Source: Albophoma yamanashiensis (lineage: Eukaryota > Ascomycota > Sordariomycetes > Hypocreales > Ophiocordycipitaceae). From it: a stretch of DNA of 64,000 nt. Location: assembly GCA_001600555.1 (NCBI GenBank), contig BCKH01000005.1, forward strand, positions 1,426,001 to 1,490,000, in the 5' to 3' direction. The translations under genes were made by a program, and so were the position numbers. Positions 33,979 through 44,950 of the stretch are shown piece after piece (the first letter of the stretch is position 1; each line of letters opens with the position of its first letter). The notes beneath the pieces are model-generated. The model ran no database searches, was not told the DNA's origin, and saw only the letters and a program-made list of their open reading frames with translations.

Positions 33979-34299
33979 CTAGAAATTCATCAACTTCAAC
34001 ACGCGTGCAATCAAAAAGGCTGGCGTCACCCCGTGCTTCCTATTTCTGATGTAACGGATCTTGATCGTGCAGTAATATGAATTGCTGCAAAAGCATGACT
34101 AACGCTTCGTTGCGTGACATGTCCCCGGCCGCTGAGATGGACCCGGCCGCCCGACGTGATAAGTCGCCGGTCCGGTGGATTCGGTTCCCCCAAGTCCCCT
34201 CTTTCCTTCCTCGGCACCGCATGAATCAAACAGGACCATGCCCTCCGTCCGGGCTCCTCGACTTCGGCGACCACTCAAAGCCTGCACACCCAGTGCACA
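33979..34299 (+). promoter_or_regulatory. Promoter region of the epimerase-like gene
   Basis: 321 bases between the P450 stop and the epimerase-like start. It carries one motif copy at 34161-34172 and two CCCGGCCGC repeats just upstream of it (34123-34131 and 34142-34150). No gene is seen. Confidence 0.5.
34161..34172 (+). promoter_or_regulatory. Shared cluster motif, epimerase-like gene promoter copy
   Basis: AAGTCGCCGGTC, 128-139 bases before the start codon of the epimerase-like gene, in the same orientation as the copies in the PKS and P450 promoters. Confidence 0.55.
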
Positions 34300-35554
34300 A
34301 TGCAGATACTCAAGGTCGCAATGACGTTTATCACGGCCGTTAGGTCCGTATGGATACGCGGCAACCCATTTGCTGTGTTGACTGCAATGTGGCCCGCAAA
34401 TGAGCAGGGCAAATACATCATCGAGGCAGAGGGAATACGCTTGGCGTTTACGAACCATGGCGGTGCTCTGACCAACCTTTGGATGAACGACACCAATGGG
34501 CAAGAGATTGATATCGTGTTGGGTCTGGATGACCCTGGACAATACCCGTTGATGGACTCTAATCCCTGGCTTAATGGCGTAATCGGTAAGTACGAGTAAA
34601 TCGTCTATCTGGCTTCCATACTTAGCTCTAGTCGCTACTCGACAAACAATACTAAATTGTGCAACAGGCCGCTACGCTGGTTACTTAAATGGTTCCCACT
34701 ATACTGTTGGTGATGATACATACAATGTAACTGGCAATGTCCACAACGGTACCAGCCTGTTCAACGGCGGCGATGCCGGCTGGGGCCGACAGACCTGGGA
34801 CGTGGCAGCACACACGAGCAACAGCATAACCATGGTGCTCTTCGATCGGATGTGGAACGGCTTCCCAGGCGTTTTTGCCTCTTGCATCACCCACACCGTC
34901 ACTCCCTATCAGTGGCGCATTGCCTTTGGCGTCACCCCTCTTCGACGTCCAGGGCCTATCAACCTTGCGCAGCAAGTGTTTTTTAACCTCGATGGCTTTC
35001 GCGCCCCGGATGACGCTTCTTCTACATCTGCGACCGTCGCACAACATGCGCTACACCTACCGTCTTCAGGATTAAGGTTTGGCTTCGACGAGCTGGGTAT
35101 ATCGACGGGAGATCTGCTGAGAAATAAGCAAGGGACGGAGCATGACTTCTGGTCCGAGCCGAGGAAGTTTGGCAGCACCTTGTATTCGGGGGCTAGTGAC
35201 GGTGGCTACGAAGAGACTTTCCATGTTTCGCGTAAGCCATTTGCAAACAAGGACGAGCTCCCCATCGCGGTGTTGTCATCGGCCCGTTCAGGGATATCTC
35301 TTGAGGTTTTTGGAGATCGTGACGCATTGCACGTTCAAACCTGGCCTGGGAGTGCCGCAGAGACGGTTCATCTCAAAGCTGCCCAGGGTAATGGTAACGT
35401 GCCGCGTCACGGCGCCGTGTCGTTGGAGGTTGTGGACTGGCCGGACGCAGTCCATCATCCTGAGTGGAGGAATCGACAGACCATATGGGGATCAGACGAC
35501 CTGTACACAAGCTATTCCACTTACAAATTCACAGTCGCTCGGAACAGGACCTGA
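34300..35554 (+). CDS. FSL3: Aldose 1-epimerase homologue lacking catalytic histidines (FSL3-like)
   Basis: Galactose-mutarotase-fold protein of 390 residues. Exons join over 34586-34667 (GTAAGT..CAG), restoring GVIGRYAGYLNGS. The fold is recognisable from GKYIIEAEGIRLAFTNHGGA, LTNLWMNDTNGQEIDIVLG, the VVGRYAN-like segment and QVFFNLDG. True mutarotases have His in NGxxxLHGG and in NHxYWNLxG. Here these read HNGTSLFNGG and LAQQVFFNLDG, so both histidines are replaced. The N-terminus is moderately hydrophobic (VAMTFITAV) but is not a clear signal peptide, so the start may be imprecise. In F. graminearum, deletion of FSL3 leads to an unstable intermediate, so a role after polyketide release, before or during decalin formation, is more likely than sugar metabolism. 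Confidence 0.85.
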
Positions 35555-35646
35555 ATAAAGAACAGTTCATATCGCCAAATTCCACAAAACTTTATCGATG
35601 TCGGTTGTGTACACTTCTACCAAGCATCGTCGGTCTCTAGATCTCT

Positions 35647-36583
35647 CTACCAAGCCCACTTGGGCATGACGCCCGAATCAAATGCGCTTAACACTGACTT
35701 GGCAATCAAAACGGCCTCTTGCTTCCCGGTCGGCACCTCGTGTCTGCCTTTGAAGCTGATTTCCATGGTAGCGTTGGGGTCGTAGTACGTTTCCTTTAGA
35801 CGGATCCCTTCGGATCGCCAAGGGTCGGCGACGCCCTGGACATGAAGCGACGGAATGCATACAGAGGTAATCTCGGGCCGTGTTCGAACAAATGACACGG
35901 CAGATTCCGCGTTGGCAAATTGGTCGTCAGATGGATGCTGAGCACCGCTCGTCCTGTCGTTCGGGTCGTATTCCTCGCCTTGATCGGACACGTTCAAGTC
36001 GAGAAACGGGAACGTGCCTCCGATCAAGATTACGAACCGGATCCTCTCACCCAGCTCGCCGTCTAAACACATGCCGGTCGCGACGCGTGTCCCTTGACTG
36101 AATGCCATCAAACCAACCACCCCGGGGCCCTTGTCCAGGGAACCTGCCAGCTTTATTTGCTGCGCCAACATGCGTCGAACCTGCCGCTTCTCGCGCGCTA
36201 CGTCTCTTTGCGAAACGTCAAAGATATCTAGGACATTCTCGTCACAGTGCCAGCGCCAGAAAGGTCCCATTTCGTCAAAGATCGGGCTCACTCCCGGACC
36301 CGCTGGAGAAGAGAACGGCGCGTCGACAAATACGAATCGAAAATAGTCTTTCAGTTCGGCGATTATGCGACGCGCCTGTAGTCGAAAGATGGTTCCATTG
36401 GCGCCATGGCCATGAAGGCAGAGTATCTAAGCGTTGGAACCATCAGCATGAGTATTGGTGGAAGACTGAGGGCTAGCCAGTGAGTATGCAAGTGGAGAAA
36501 TGGACCGTCGAGTGTAACGGTCATGCACTAAGGAGACTTACGACAGGGAGCGACGATTTCTCATGTGCTAGCACGTGCGCCAT
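35647..36583 (-). CDS. FSL2: FSH/LovG-type serine hydrolase, polyketide-releasing thioesterase (FSL2-like)
   Basis: Alpha/beta-hydrolase of 273 residues, expected to hydrolyse the finished chain off the ACP, since the PKS has no release domain. A 42-base first exon (36583-36542) joins over intron 36427-36541 (GTAAGT..TAG) to the main exon, giving PVILCLHGHGANGTIFRLQA, the classic FSH start. Next come FVDAPFSS, GPFWRW and the nucleophile Ser124 in AFSQGTRVA. Asp215 in GVADPW and His243 in KGRHEVP complete the triad. LovG and FSL2 have the same fold and role. It is transcribed towards the epimerase-like gene, with 92 bases between stop codons. Confidence 0.9.
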
Positions 36584-38444
36584 TTGGAAAGACAGCGTCG
36601 ATTAATTGCGTGGCCTGTTTAGTGACTTGTGGCATAACATATGTATTACTACTCGTCTCTGCTGCTGTCGACTACGTTTTCCTTAGAAACGTTGCAACAT
36701 CCAATTGCTTCTGGGGAGGACCGGTGTATTTTTGACTGCGGTGGGGCGTCTAGTTACAACCCGGCGACTTTTAACCTCGTACGAAGAGCGAGCCTTCCTA
36801 TTGTTTCCTCTTAGCTAGTTGGCCTGCTATCTGCCGCCGTTTGTTGCGATCCAAGGCAGGCGGCCATGGGATGGGACACGGGTTTCCTAGATAGATACCA
36901 TTTTTGGTAATATTAGGATATCCTATATCTAGATTGCCCGCGTCGAATAGCTCCGATATATAACATCAATGTTGTAGATAAATACGAGACGGTGCAGGGC
37001 AAGAAGTTGAAGTCGTGGTAGCGAGATGTTTTGTAAGGAGGATAAGAATATGATGCGGAGTCTGCTGTGCACGTTTGTGATGATATCAGTCTACGACTTG
37101 CCCCCTTAACTTGTGGTTTGTACAGAGTACAAGAAAGTCTTATATTATAGTAGTTCTTCGTCAAACCAGACGTTTGCTACGGCAGCGTGGCGTCTTATCC
37201 TACGCCACCGCTCTAAGAGATTTGCTTGCTCCTTTACCATTGTCAAAGGAATGGTGCCGCCTGCTGTCCAATATTTGGCAGTGCTACTCAAGCTGGTCAC
37301 ATGGGTAAGTTAGCAGCATAATTTCACCCAAGCATGATGCATGACGAACAAACGACACATGTGCCCATCCGGCAAAACATAGCTATTGGGGCGATGGTAG
37401 TTTTCTTTGACCTTTGCCGCCGCCACCCTCGCGTCAAACGGTCACGTTCCCCTTCCGAGGCCATGCCCAGCTTCGCGGCCTTGTACGACTCTTCTTTGCT
37501 CCATATAAGACTGCTGCTGGGTGAGAATGGATGACTTGGCTGCGGTGTTGGTACATCGCTTAGATAGATCAAGGCACTGCGGGAAAAGAACCTCAGACTT
37601 GAAAGCGACGGGGTGCAAACAAGCACACTTGTATGTCCTCCTATTGCTGTAGTGAAGCTTAGAAAAGAAGGCGCGGCCAATTATATCACAGGTCCTCTGT
37701 ATACACTGCCTCAAGTCCCGGTCTGGCCTTGGCCAGCAGCATGCTGGAGATGGGCAACCCCGCTGCGGTTCCGCCAGCCATTGCGCAGCAGATCAGAGTG
37801 GCATCGTAATTTTGGATTTCGCATCGTTTCCGAGCTACAGGACGCAGCCGCCCGGGTGGCGTTAAAGGTCTAGTCTACGGCTTCGGTGGCTTTCCCACGC
37901 TCCGCCTGTAAGATCCGTAAGGCGACTCGCCAAGTAGCTTCAGCCAACCGTGCAAACGTTGTGCAGAGACCGTCATTTCGGTACGGGGTGCGTCAGTAAG
38001 CTGGCTGCTTTGCCGGATGCCGGGAATACCTGATGATGATTCGCCACAGCGAGAGGCATGCGCCGCCAAGATAGAAACATGAAATTGCCAGCTAACAAGT
38101 CAGGACTGTTTGCCAGCCATCAAACACGCTTGCACTAAGGTAGGATCAAGGCCGACGACTCCCTTTGACAGTCCCAAACGAGCACACAAGTACTCGCAAT
38201 ATGCTTTCATGTTACGAGCGCCTTGGTCATGGGGAGGTCGATGGAGAGAGCCCTGGGATCACGTGGGTCCAGTGACGCTCATGCTCCTTCAGAGCTATCA
38301 CACGGGGGGATGTTGTGGGGTAGCTGATGCTGGTGTGCTGCCAACATCACGCGCGACCTAATATTTCAACAATTTCAACGGATGCTCCTCCCTGCGACTT
38401 ACGAGTAGCCTTTGTATTTTGCTTTCATCAACCTGACTTCTGAT
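36584..38444. other. Intergenic region right of the cluster
   Basis: 1.9 kb with no credible gene. The first 200 bases are the hydrolase promoter and include the last cluster motif. The rest is AT-richer, with many short frames in all directions, and looks like ordinary non-coding or decayed sequence. The kinase-like gene promoter is at the right end. Confidence 0.5.
36761..36772 (-). promoter_or_regulatory. Shared cluster motif, hydrolase promoter copy
   Basis: On the minus strand this reads AAAAGTCGCCGG, followed by GTT in place of TC. It lies about 180 bases upstream of the hydrolase start and has the same orientation relative to the gene as the copy in front of the P450. Confidence 0.5.
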
Positions 38445-39500
38445 ATGGCGGCCGCCCCGAGGTACGAGATCGAATATTGCAGCACCCGGGATCAAGATGA
38501 TGAGGCTAGTTTCAAGGCTCGCCGAAATGGCAAAGTTTTCTACATTTCCGTCAAATCCTCCGAGTTTGTCAACTCCCCGGAAATGACCAGAAAGTACCTG
38601 GCGTACCTTGCGGTGCTTCGATCAGGGGAAGAGGTAGTCGGCGACATCTACGACACCGACGTCTATGAGTGGATCATGGCTCCTTTCGAGCCCCTCTTCG
38701 TCGAGCTTGCCCCCGATCCCACGTGCGAGCTAAAGGATATTAGGCTCACTCTGAAAGAGCACCTTTTCCCAGAGTACTTAGTGTTTTCTCTTGACATCAT
38801 TGATGAAAAAATGTATCCTCGCCGCATCTATGGTGAAGCGCCGCCATATCGGCCATCTTTCGTTCGCTTCGGTGACGACCTTCTTGATGAGCTGGAGGAG
38901 TGGACAGCTCTTTACGGTCCCGAACGCATTACGTTAAGCTTCGATAATCCCGAGGATGCACTCTTCAAGAGGCCAGAAAAAGTTCTCATCCAAAACGACA
39001 CGATAGAATGTTTCTTTAAACCTTGCTATTCTGAGGTTCAGGCCGTGCAGGAGCTCAGGACCTATAAGATGATTACGGCGGCCGGTCTAGACCGCCAACT
39101 GAACCTATGCAGCCTCCACGGCGTCGTTATAGACGACTGTGACTTCATCGTCGGCATTTTATTGACCTACATTGACTGCGGTGTGGGCGGTGTGGGCCCA
39201 CTGTCGTTTCTTATCGGACCCTCCGAGTGTGATCCCGACGACCCTCGGCTCGAGTTGAGGCAGAGGTGGATGGAACAACTTGATACTAGCCTTGGGAGGC
39301 TTCATGGAGCAGGAATAATCTGGGGAGATGTCAAGGCGGAAAACGTCCTGATCGACCGGAATGAAAATGCTTGGATAACTGATTTTGGAGGTGGCTATAC
39401 TGAGGGCTGGGTGGATAGGGACGTCGCAGGAACTATAGCTGGGGATTTGCAGGGTATGGCCAGACTAAGAGAGCTAATACTTCCATCACAATTAAGATAA
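38445..39500 (+). CDS. Protein-kinase-fold protein of unknown role
   Basis: A 351-residue single-exon protein. The C-terminal third is clearly kinase-like: HGAGIIWGDVKAENVLID matches the catalytic loop (HRDxKxxN, with WGD in place of HRD) and WITDFGGGYTEGW matches the DFG and activation segment. No glycine-rich loop is visible in the N-terminal half, and the usual VAIK lysine is uncertain (ECFFKPCYSEVQAVQELR may be the Lys/Glu region). Fungi have large families of such divergent kinases, often in accessory DNA. There is no Glu-rich tail, TM segment or signal peptide. Whether it is part of the neighbouring cluster is unclear; its promoter lacks the cluster motif. Confidence 0.75.
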   Translation: MAAAPRYEIEYCSTRDQDDEASFKARRNGKVFYISVKSSEFVNSPEMTRKYLAYLAVLRSGEEVVGDIYDTDVYEWIMAPFEPLFVELAPDPTCELKDIRLTLKEHLFPEYLVFSLDIIDEKMYPRRIYGEAPPYRPSFVRFGDDLLDELEEWTALYGPERITLSFDNPEDALFKRPEKVLIQNDTIECFFKPCYSEVQAVQELRTYKMITAAGLDRQLNLCSLHGVVIDDCDFIVGILLTYIDCGVGGVGPLSFLIGPSECDPDDPRLELRQRWMEQLDTSLGRLHGAGIIWGDVKAENVLIDRNENAWITDFGGGYTEGWVDRDVAGTIAGDLQGMARLRELILPSQLR

Positions 39501-41256
39501 AGATTGAAATGCACGGATATAGATGGCAGCCACATGGTTGCAGTGACTAGGCTAGTTATCCTTTCCTACCAGTTGCCCACTTCTGACGTGTCTGCTGGAT
39601 TACCGGCCAACCCCCCTCATAGAAGCCTCTTCCTGACTTTTGGAGTGCCCGTCCCAGGCCTTCTTGTCTCCTCGATTGTTTCACCTGCGTAACATCCGGG
39701 TTATTTTTCTCACTCAGAGTTTTGCTAGCCCTTATCGCGTCCTTCTTCTCCAGCCATTCTCGGTAGTCGTCCGAGGGCTGGTAACAGTGTTTGTACGCTT
39801 GCCGAATCGGCCTGCGAGGGCTGGCGGCCCCCTCTGCTCAAGGCGCACGTTGTCTCGCAAGTGTCAACCAGCCAGTTCACAGCAGCTGAATGTTTTAGCT
39901 ATTAAAATGACAGCAAGTGAGTTCACAGCAAGTGAATCCACAACAACCACGAAACGTCATCTCGTTCTCTCACCCACATCCAACCCCCTGCATACTCACC
40001 CACACTCTACCTCTCCCCACACATTCAACCACCATTCAGCCATTACACGCACGCATACACCTGCACAATGATAGAACCATTAACCGAGAATTCAGGAAAT
40101 GAATCCACCTGTTTCTACCAGTCGCCCACGAGGGTCGTCCCCGAAGTCGCCGCCCTCGCGGCAGTCAGTCCACGACACCAAAGAAGTTATGGACAGCCGG
40201 ATCCTTCCGGAGGAGCCCGCCTTCAATTACGAGTGGATACTCTTGGACAAGATGAATTGGCCCGCGATTGGAAGGCGTCTCCGGACAAGGCGGCCCTTAA
40301 GAACTCGACATACCAGCTCTTGGCCCTGTGAAAGGTCAGCTTGCAGCCGTTCCGATGCTCTCCCTTGGCCATCATATCTCCGGCGCAAGGGCACGGGTAG
40401 GAGGTTCGGCCTAATAGCGGCGAGGGCCCCTTATCCGAATGCCACCATCCCCGGTGGGCGCAACAGTGTGGTCTATACTACAGTTCATATACTTCTGAGG
40501 ACTTCTAATTCAACATGTCAGTATTAAGACGTGGGTTTGGATGAACTGACAGCATTTTCCGCGTCGAAGTTCCTAGAGTTTCCCGGTATAGGCTCCTCAC
40601 GGGAAGTGCCATGCATGAGTACGGATCGGTTGTGAAGCCGTTCGTCCTGAGAAGTTCTTCCGCCTCGTGCGTCTTCCTCGGCACATGGCCCACATTCACT
40701 TGTCCCCACTCCCCGCTGACGCGCCTTTGCTTCCCCACAAACAATGATCCGCACCGGCACGGGTGCTACGTGATGTGCCGCAGTTCCGTTGCTGCGCTTC
40801 CGGTTTGGCCGCACCATGTTAAATCCTCCGAGGGCGCGCACCTTTGGCGATGAGCTATTCATACTTTCCATTTAAACATACAACCGTGAAGAATGGGAGA
40901 GGGCAACGGACGGGAATGAATGACTTCCAGGTATCGACGATAGGACGTTTGCAGATGTCGACACGAAGAGGTACACCAATCAAGTGTTTTATATTGTGAA
41001 CCTACATGTAGAGGCGTTCACTGAGACGAGCGGAGGCAGCTGTGTCTCACATGCAGATTCACATTGAAGGGTAGTTTCGGCATTTAAGGTTTGATTTGCG
41101 GGGTTGCCCCAGCCGTTCCTTTCCCCGCCATGATGGAATATCCGGCACGAACTCAAATTGAAAAGGTCCACAAGCCCGGTTCATCCCAGGACAATCGCGC
41201 AACTCGATCATTCCGCCATCAAAAATCACGGCTTGTTCAAGCCATCGTCAGAAATC
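39501..41256. other. Intergenic region with a possible small or broken gene
   Basis: 1.75 kb. A C/A-rich leader-like stretch (39955-40067) precedes an ATG at 40068 in good context (CACAATG), but the frame closes after 87 codons. An overlapping frame (40099-40527) is also open. Neither is recognised (see the separate entry). The rest shows nothing recognisable. Confidence 0.4.
40068..40331 (+). CDS. Possible small or frameshifted gene, unrecognised
   Basis: An 87-codon frame starts in a strong fungal context, after a long pyrimidine/adenine leader typical of expressed genes. Its end (SPDKAALKNSTYQLLAL) and a segment in the overlapping frame (NYEWILLDKMNWPAIGRRL, near 40225-40285) together resemble a Myb/SANT-like helix-turn-helix seen in many fungal nuclear proteins. 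If so, a one- or two-base shift near 40270 has broken it. This is weak evidence; it may be neither coding nor a pseudogene. Confidence 0.22.
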   Translation: MIEPLTENSGNESTCFYQSPTRVVPEVAALAAVSPRHQRSYGQPDPSGGARLQLRVDTLGQDELARDWKASPDKAALKNSTYQLLAL

Positions 41257-43249
41257 ATGAGTAGGAGATACAATAATCCGCAAAAAAACCCTCTGCAGTA
41301 TGCGACAAAGCAGCTCCACACAGGGCCACCTGTAACTCGTGCTGCAGCGGAACGCACGTTACTGGGTTACGACTATGGTACGTCACCCTACGTATGCTTT
41401 TCTATGCCTCACTGACCTGGAGTCTTGCGTTTCAAGTAATCGTTGGCGCTGGCGCAGCAGGGTCCGTTCTCGCAAGCAAGCTCTCCGAAGACAAGCACAT
41501 ATCTGTCCTCCTTCTTGAGGCGGGCAAAACGAACACAAACGTGTTTGAGTCAAAGGCGCCTCTAATGTTTCCCAAGTTGTTCCACTCGGAGCATGACTGG
41601 GATTACAACACCGTCGAGCAGCCAAATCTTGCATTTCGCCGGCTCTACTGGCCCCGAGGGCGTATGATCGGGGGCTCAACTTCACTCAACGCCATGATGT
41701 ATCATCACTGCTCCAAGTCTGACTTCGACGAGTGGGTTTCTGTTCATGGGTGTGAGGGATGGGGCTATGATGACATTGCACCGTATTTCAAACGCATGGA
41801 GAGATTCACTCCACACCGAGGACGTCCCGCCATAGACCTTCAGCACCGTGGCTCGTCGGGGCAGTGGCGCACCGGTTATTCGTACCTGTCGAAAATTGTC
41901 GAAGAGGGCTTCTTGCCCGCCTGTCAGGACGCTGGCATACCGTCGGTCGCTGACGTTAATACGCCGAGCGGGACGCTTGGTGTGACGCGATTCCAAACAT
42001 TTATTGATACAACTGGCCAACGGTCCTCGCTCGCGACGGCCTATCTGTCTCCGGAAGTCATGAAACGTCCAAATCTGTATGTTGCATGCGGTGCTTGGGT
42101 CACACGGTTGCTGGTTGATCGGTTGACCACCGAAACGCCGACCGTGATTGGTGCTGAGTTCCAGACCAGCCGAGGTGGCGATCGCTTTCAGGTACATGCT
42201 CGAAGAGAAGTGTTACTCTGTGGGGGGGCGGTCAACACACCTCAGACACTAATGCTGAGTGGTATCGGTCCAGCAGATGAGCTGCAAAAACTAGGAATTC
42301 CCATCGTGCGGAATAGCGACGCGGTGGGGAAGAACCTGAAAGATCATCTTTGCACAACTGGAGTGCTATGCAAAGCAAAAACAGGCACGACGATGGACTA
42401 CCTCTCTAACGACCTAAAGGCGATTCCGGCGCTTCTGCAGTGGCTCCTCTTGGGTACCGGCCCGCTTACGAGCAATATTGGTGAAGCAGCTGCCTTCTTT
42501 CGATCGACAGATCATCACTTCGCAGGGTCTGGGAGGAACATTCCAAAGGACTATACCTCTGGTGGCGTTGGGCCGGATTTGGAAATCATCGGCGCGCCGT
42601 TGGCTTTCATTCATCATGGTGAAGAGCCTGCGATTGCTGGAAGCAACATATTTACCCTAACGCCAATTGCTCTCCGGCCCCAGAGCAAGGGGTCAATCGT
42701 GCTTCAAAGTGTAGACGTCTTCGATCCACGTGAGTTGTTTTCGATTTTTTTTTGGGATATAAATTTGAAGCTAACATATTCCTAGCAATTATCGATCCTC
42801 AATACCTTACCGACAGAGGCGACAATGATCAAAACGTGCTATTGGTAGGGTTGCGCATGTGCCTTAAGATCATGCGAAGCCCTGCTTTTGAGAGATTCTT
42901 CGAACCTGTTCCAGTCAACGATGATACTTCTTCGTATTGGTGGCCGTACTCCAGCAGCGACGTTGATAGCATCACCGACGAGCAGCTGATCCGCTTCCTC
43001 AAAGAGAAAGCTTTCACGCTGTATCACCCAGTTGGATCTGCGCGCATGGGACCCTCCCCGTCCACAAGCGTAGTGGACCTTCAGTGCAGAGTACACGGGG
43101 TCAAAAACCTGCGAGTGATGGATGCCAGCGTCTTTCCGGAGCAGGTCAGTGGACATCCTACCGCACCCATTGGCGCCTTGGCTTTCAAGCTTAGCGACAT
43201 GATTAAACAAAGCTGTGGGGTGAGTCCGCGAGAGCGTGCGAATTTGTAG
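41257..43249 (+). CDS. GMC-family FAD oxidoreductase
   Basis: FAD-dependent oxidoreductase of the glucose-methanol-choline family, 625 residues. Introns are 41378-41436 (GTACGT..AAG, branch ACTGAC) and 42730-42785 (GTGAGT..TAG). The first junction restores the FAD-binding motif YDYVIVGAGAAGSVLASKL. GMC signatures follow: PRGRMIGGSTSLNAM and GAVNTPQTLMLSGIGP. The catalytic pair at the end is His in YHPVGSARMGP and His in VSGHPTAPIGALA. There is no signal peptide at the chosen ATG, so the enzyme is probably intracellular, like choline-dehydrogenase or secondary-metabolite GMC enzymes rather than secreted aryl-alcohol oxidases. It lies 4.7 kb from the polyketide cluster and lacks the cluster motif, so I treat it as independent. 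Confidence 0.9.
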
Positions 43250-44950
43250 CCTCCGAAGATAAAACAAATCAATTGTACTGTTCCTTTTTATGAAGTGTGA
43301 CTACTGCTCACTACCCATTGCCTTCATGCAGTAATTAGTTGGGGAATGTTGGGGTTGGATCAAGGAGAGGAGCTCCTGCGGAACGCGTCCTCAAGGCTCG
43401 AGGTTTTGTACCGACATCTCGCACGGCAGGTCATTTTGATGGAATGCACATAATTTGAGAGCATCTCATTAAACTCGTAGCGACTTCCGTAAATTTCGTT
43501 GGGGGAGGGAGCACACATTTGTTCGTGTGACGGCTGTGTGGGATTGCTATAACGGCATGACTTCCGCGAAGGCAGATATGACTTGACTTTAACGAGCAAT
43601 ATTATATCTGTGATTTATAAAACGCTAGATTCGTTTAATTGTAATCGCTACGTGCTTATGTCCCTGGGGGTTGTCTTGGCTCATGCACCAGTTGTTTGTG
43701 ATATCAGGATTTCCCCATATTTACAGAAGTCGACCAAATGCGATGTTCTTTCTCCCCTCTGTTTTCTAGAATCTAACATCTGCGCCTATAATGTTCCGTT
43801 TCCTCAACACCCACACTGCTTGCTGCGATAGTCTCAATGGAAATGGGTGATGCATCGAGGCAAAGGAGACTGGAGCTTGGAAGAAGAAATTAGAGAGCAT
43901 TGGAAACGTGGGACGTCTCCTAATTTTTCCGTATAAACAGATATTACGAGAAGCAGTGTGGATGGACGCAAGTTCCAAAAAAAAAAAACATCTTGGCGTT
44001 TAGGCTATCAGATGCTTTGTGAAGACGTGATCAGGATGAACTTGGTACAAGTCATCTTACATCCTAGTGGACTGGGTTGAGCGGGACTCCAACGAACCTG
44101 GTTTTGGGACTTAGTGCAGTAGCTCAGTATCTAATGGGAGATCTAGCCTTACATTTAAATTGTATCAGTTGCACTACGAAAGTACTGTGGAAGACAATGC
44201 TGACGCATGATGTGGTAAGCAAGTGGCTCCCTAGTCAAGAGTCGTACAGCGAGGTCCGTTGAAATGATGCGATCGCTTCGAATGGCTTCATGCAAGGCTT
44301 CGGCACGCAGCCGGGGCAGGCTGTGCTCGTATACCGAGGCTTTTACCCCTCACTTGCGGGTTAGAATGCGTGTGACGATTTACCCGTCGTTGCACAAGCT
44401 GCGGCCGCAGCCGATCATTTAAGATACAGGTAGTACCTGCTATATTTTACCACCCTGGCCATCCGCGCTTCCACAGTGGAGCGGTGGTTTCAACGACTGC
44501 AAAGGATCGGAGCTTATCTGTCATGCTCATGATCCTTGCCTAACCATGACACAACAACTGTAGGGTATTCTTTTCCGAGATGAATGTGCAGGGCCAATCC
44601 AACGCAGAGTTACGGCGAGCCTAGTTCTACCTGTAATAGCACGGCGAAGCCTCCGCAACTGCCGCTGCTGATGGCCTTTATGGCACGCCTCTCACTCATG
44701 GCACGATCGATATGATTCGGTAAAGACTGTTCGTGTTTTATGTAAAAAAAAGTATATGGTCGACTTGCGAGTACAAATAACCAGATTGTAGGATCATCCA
44801 ACACAAGAAGACTATGTGAATCATCCACAGAGAATGATATGAGAGTGGGAGCAACGAGAAGATCCTATTCTTGCCCCCTGACTCAGACTCAAGCGGTAGA
44901 CGATCCGAACAGACATTGCGATAGCATCTCGCAACTCCCAGTTTTTCTGT
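43250..44950. other. Intergenic region between GMC gene and secreted Cys-rich gene
   Basis: 1.7 kb of AT-richer DNA, without any open frame of recognisable content. A short A run lies at 43977-43987. I saw no RNA gene or repeat family here. Confidence 0.5.
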
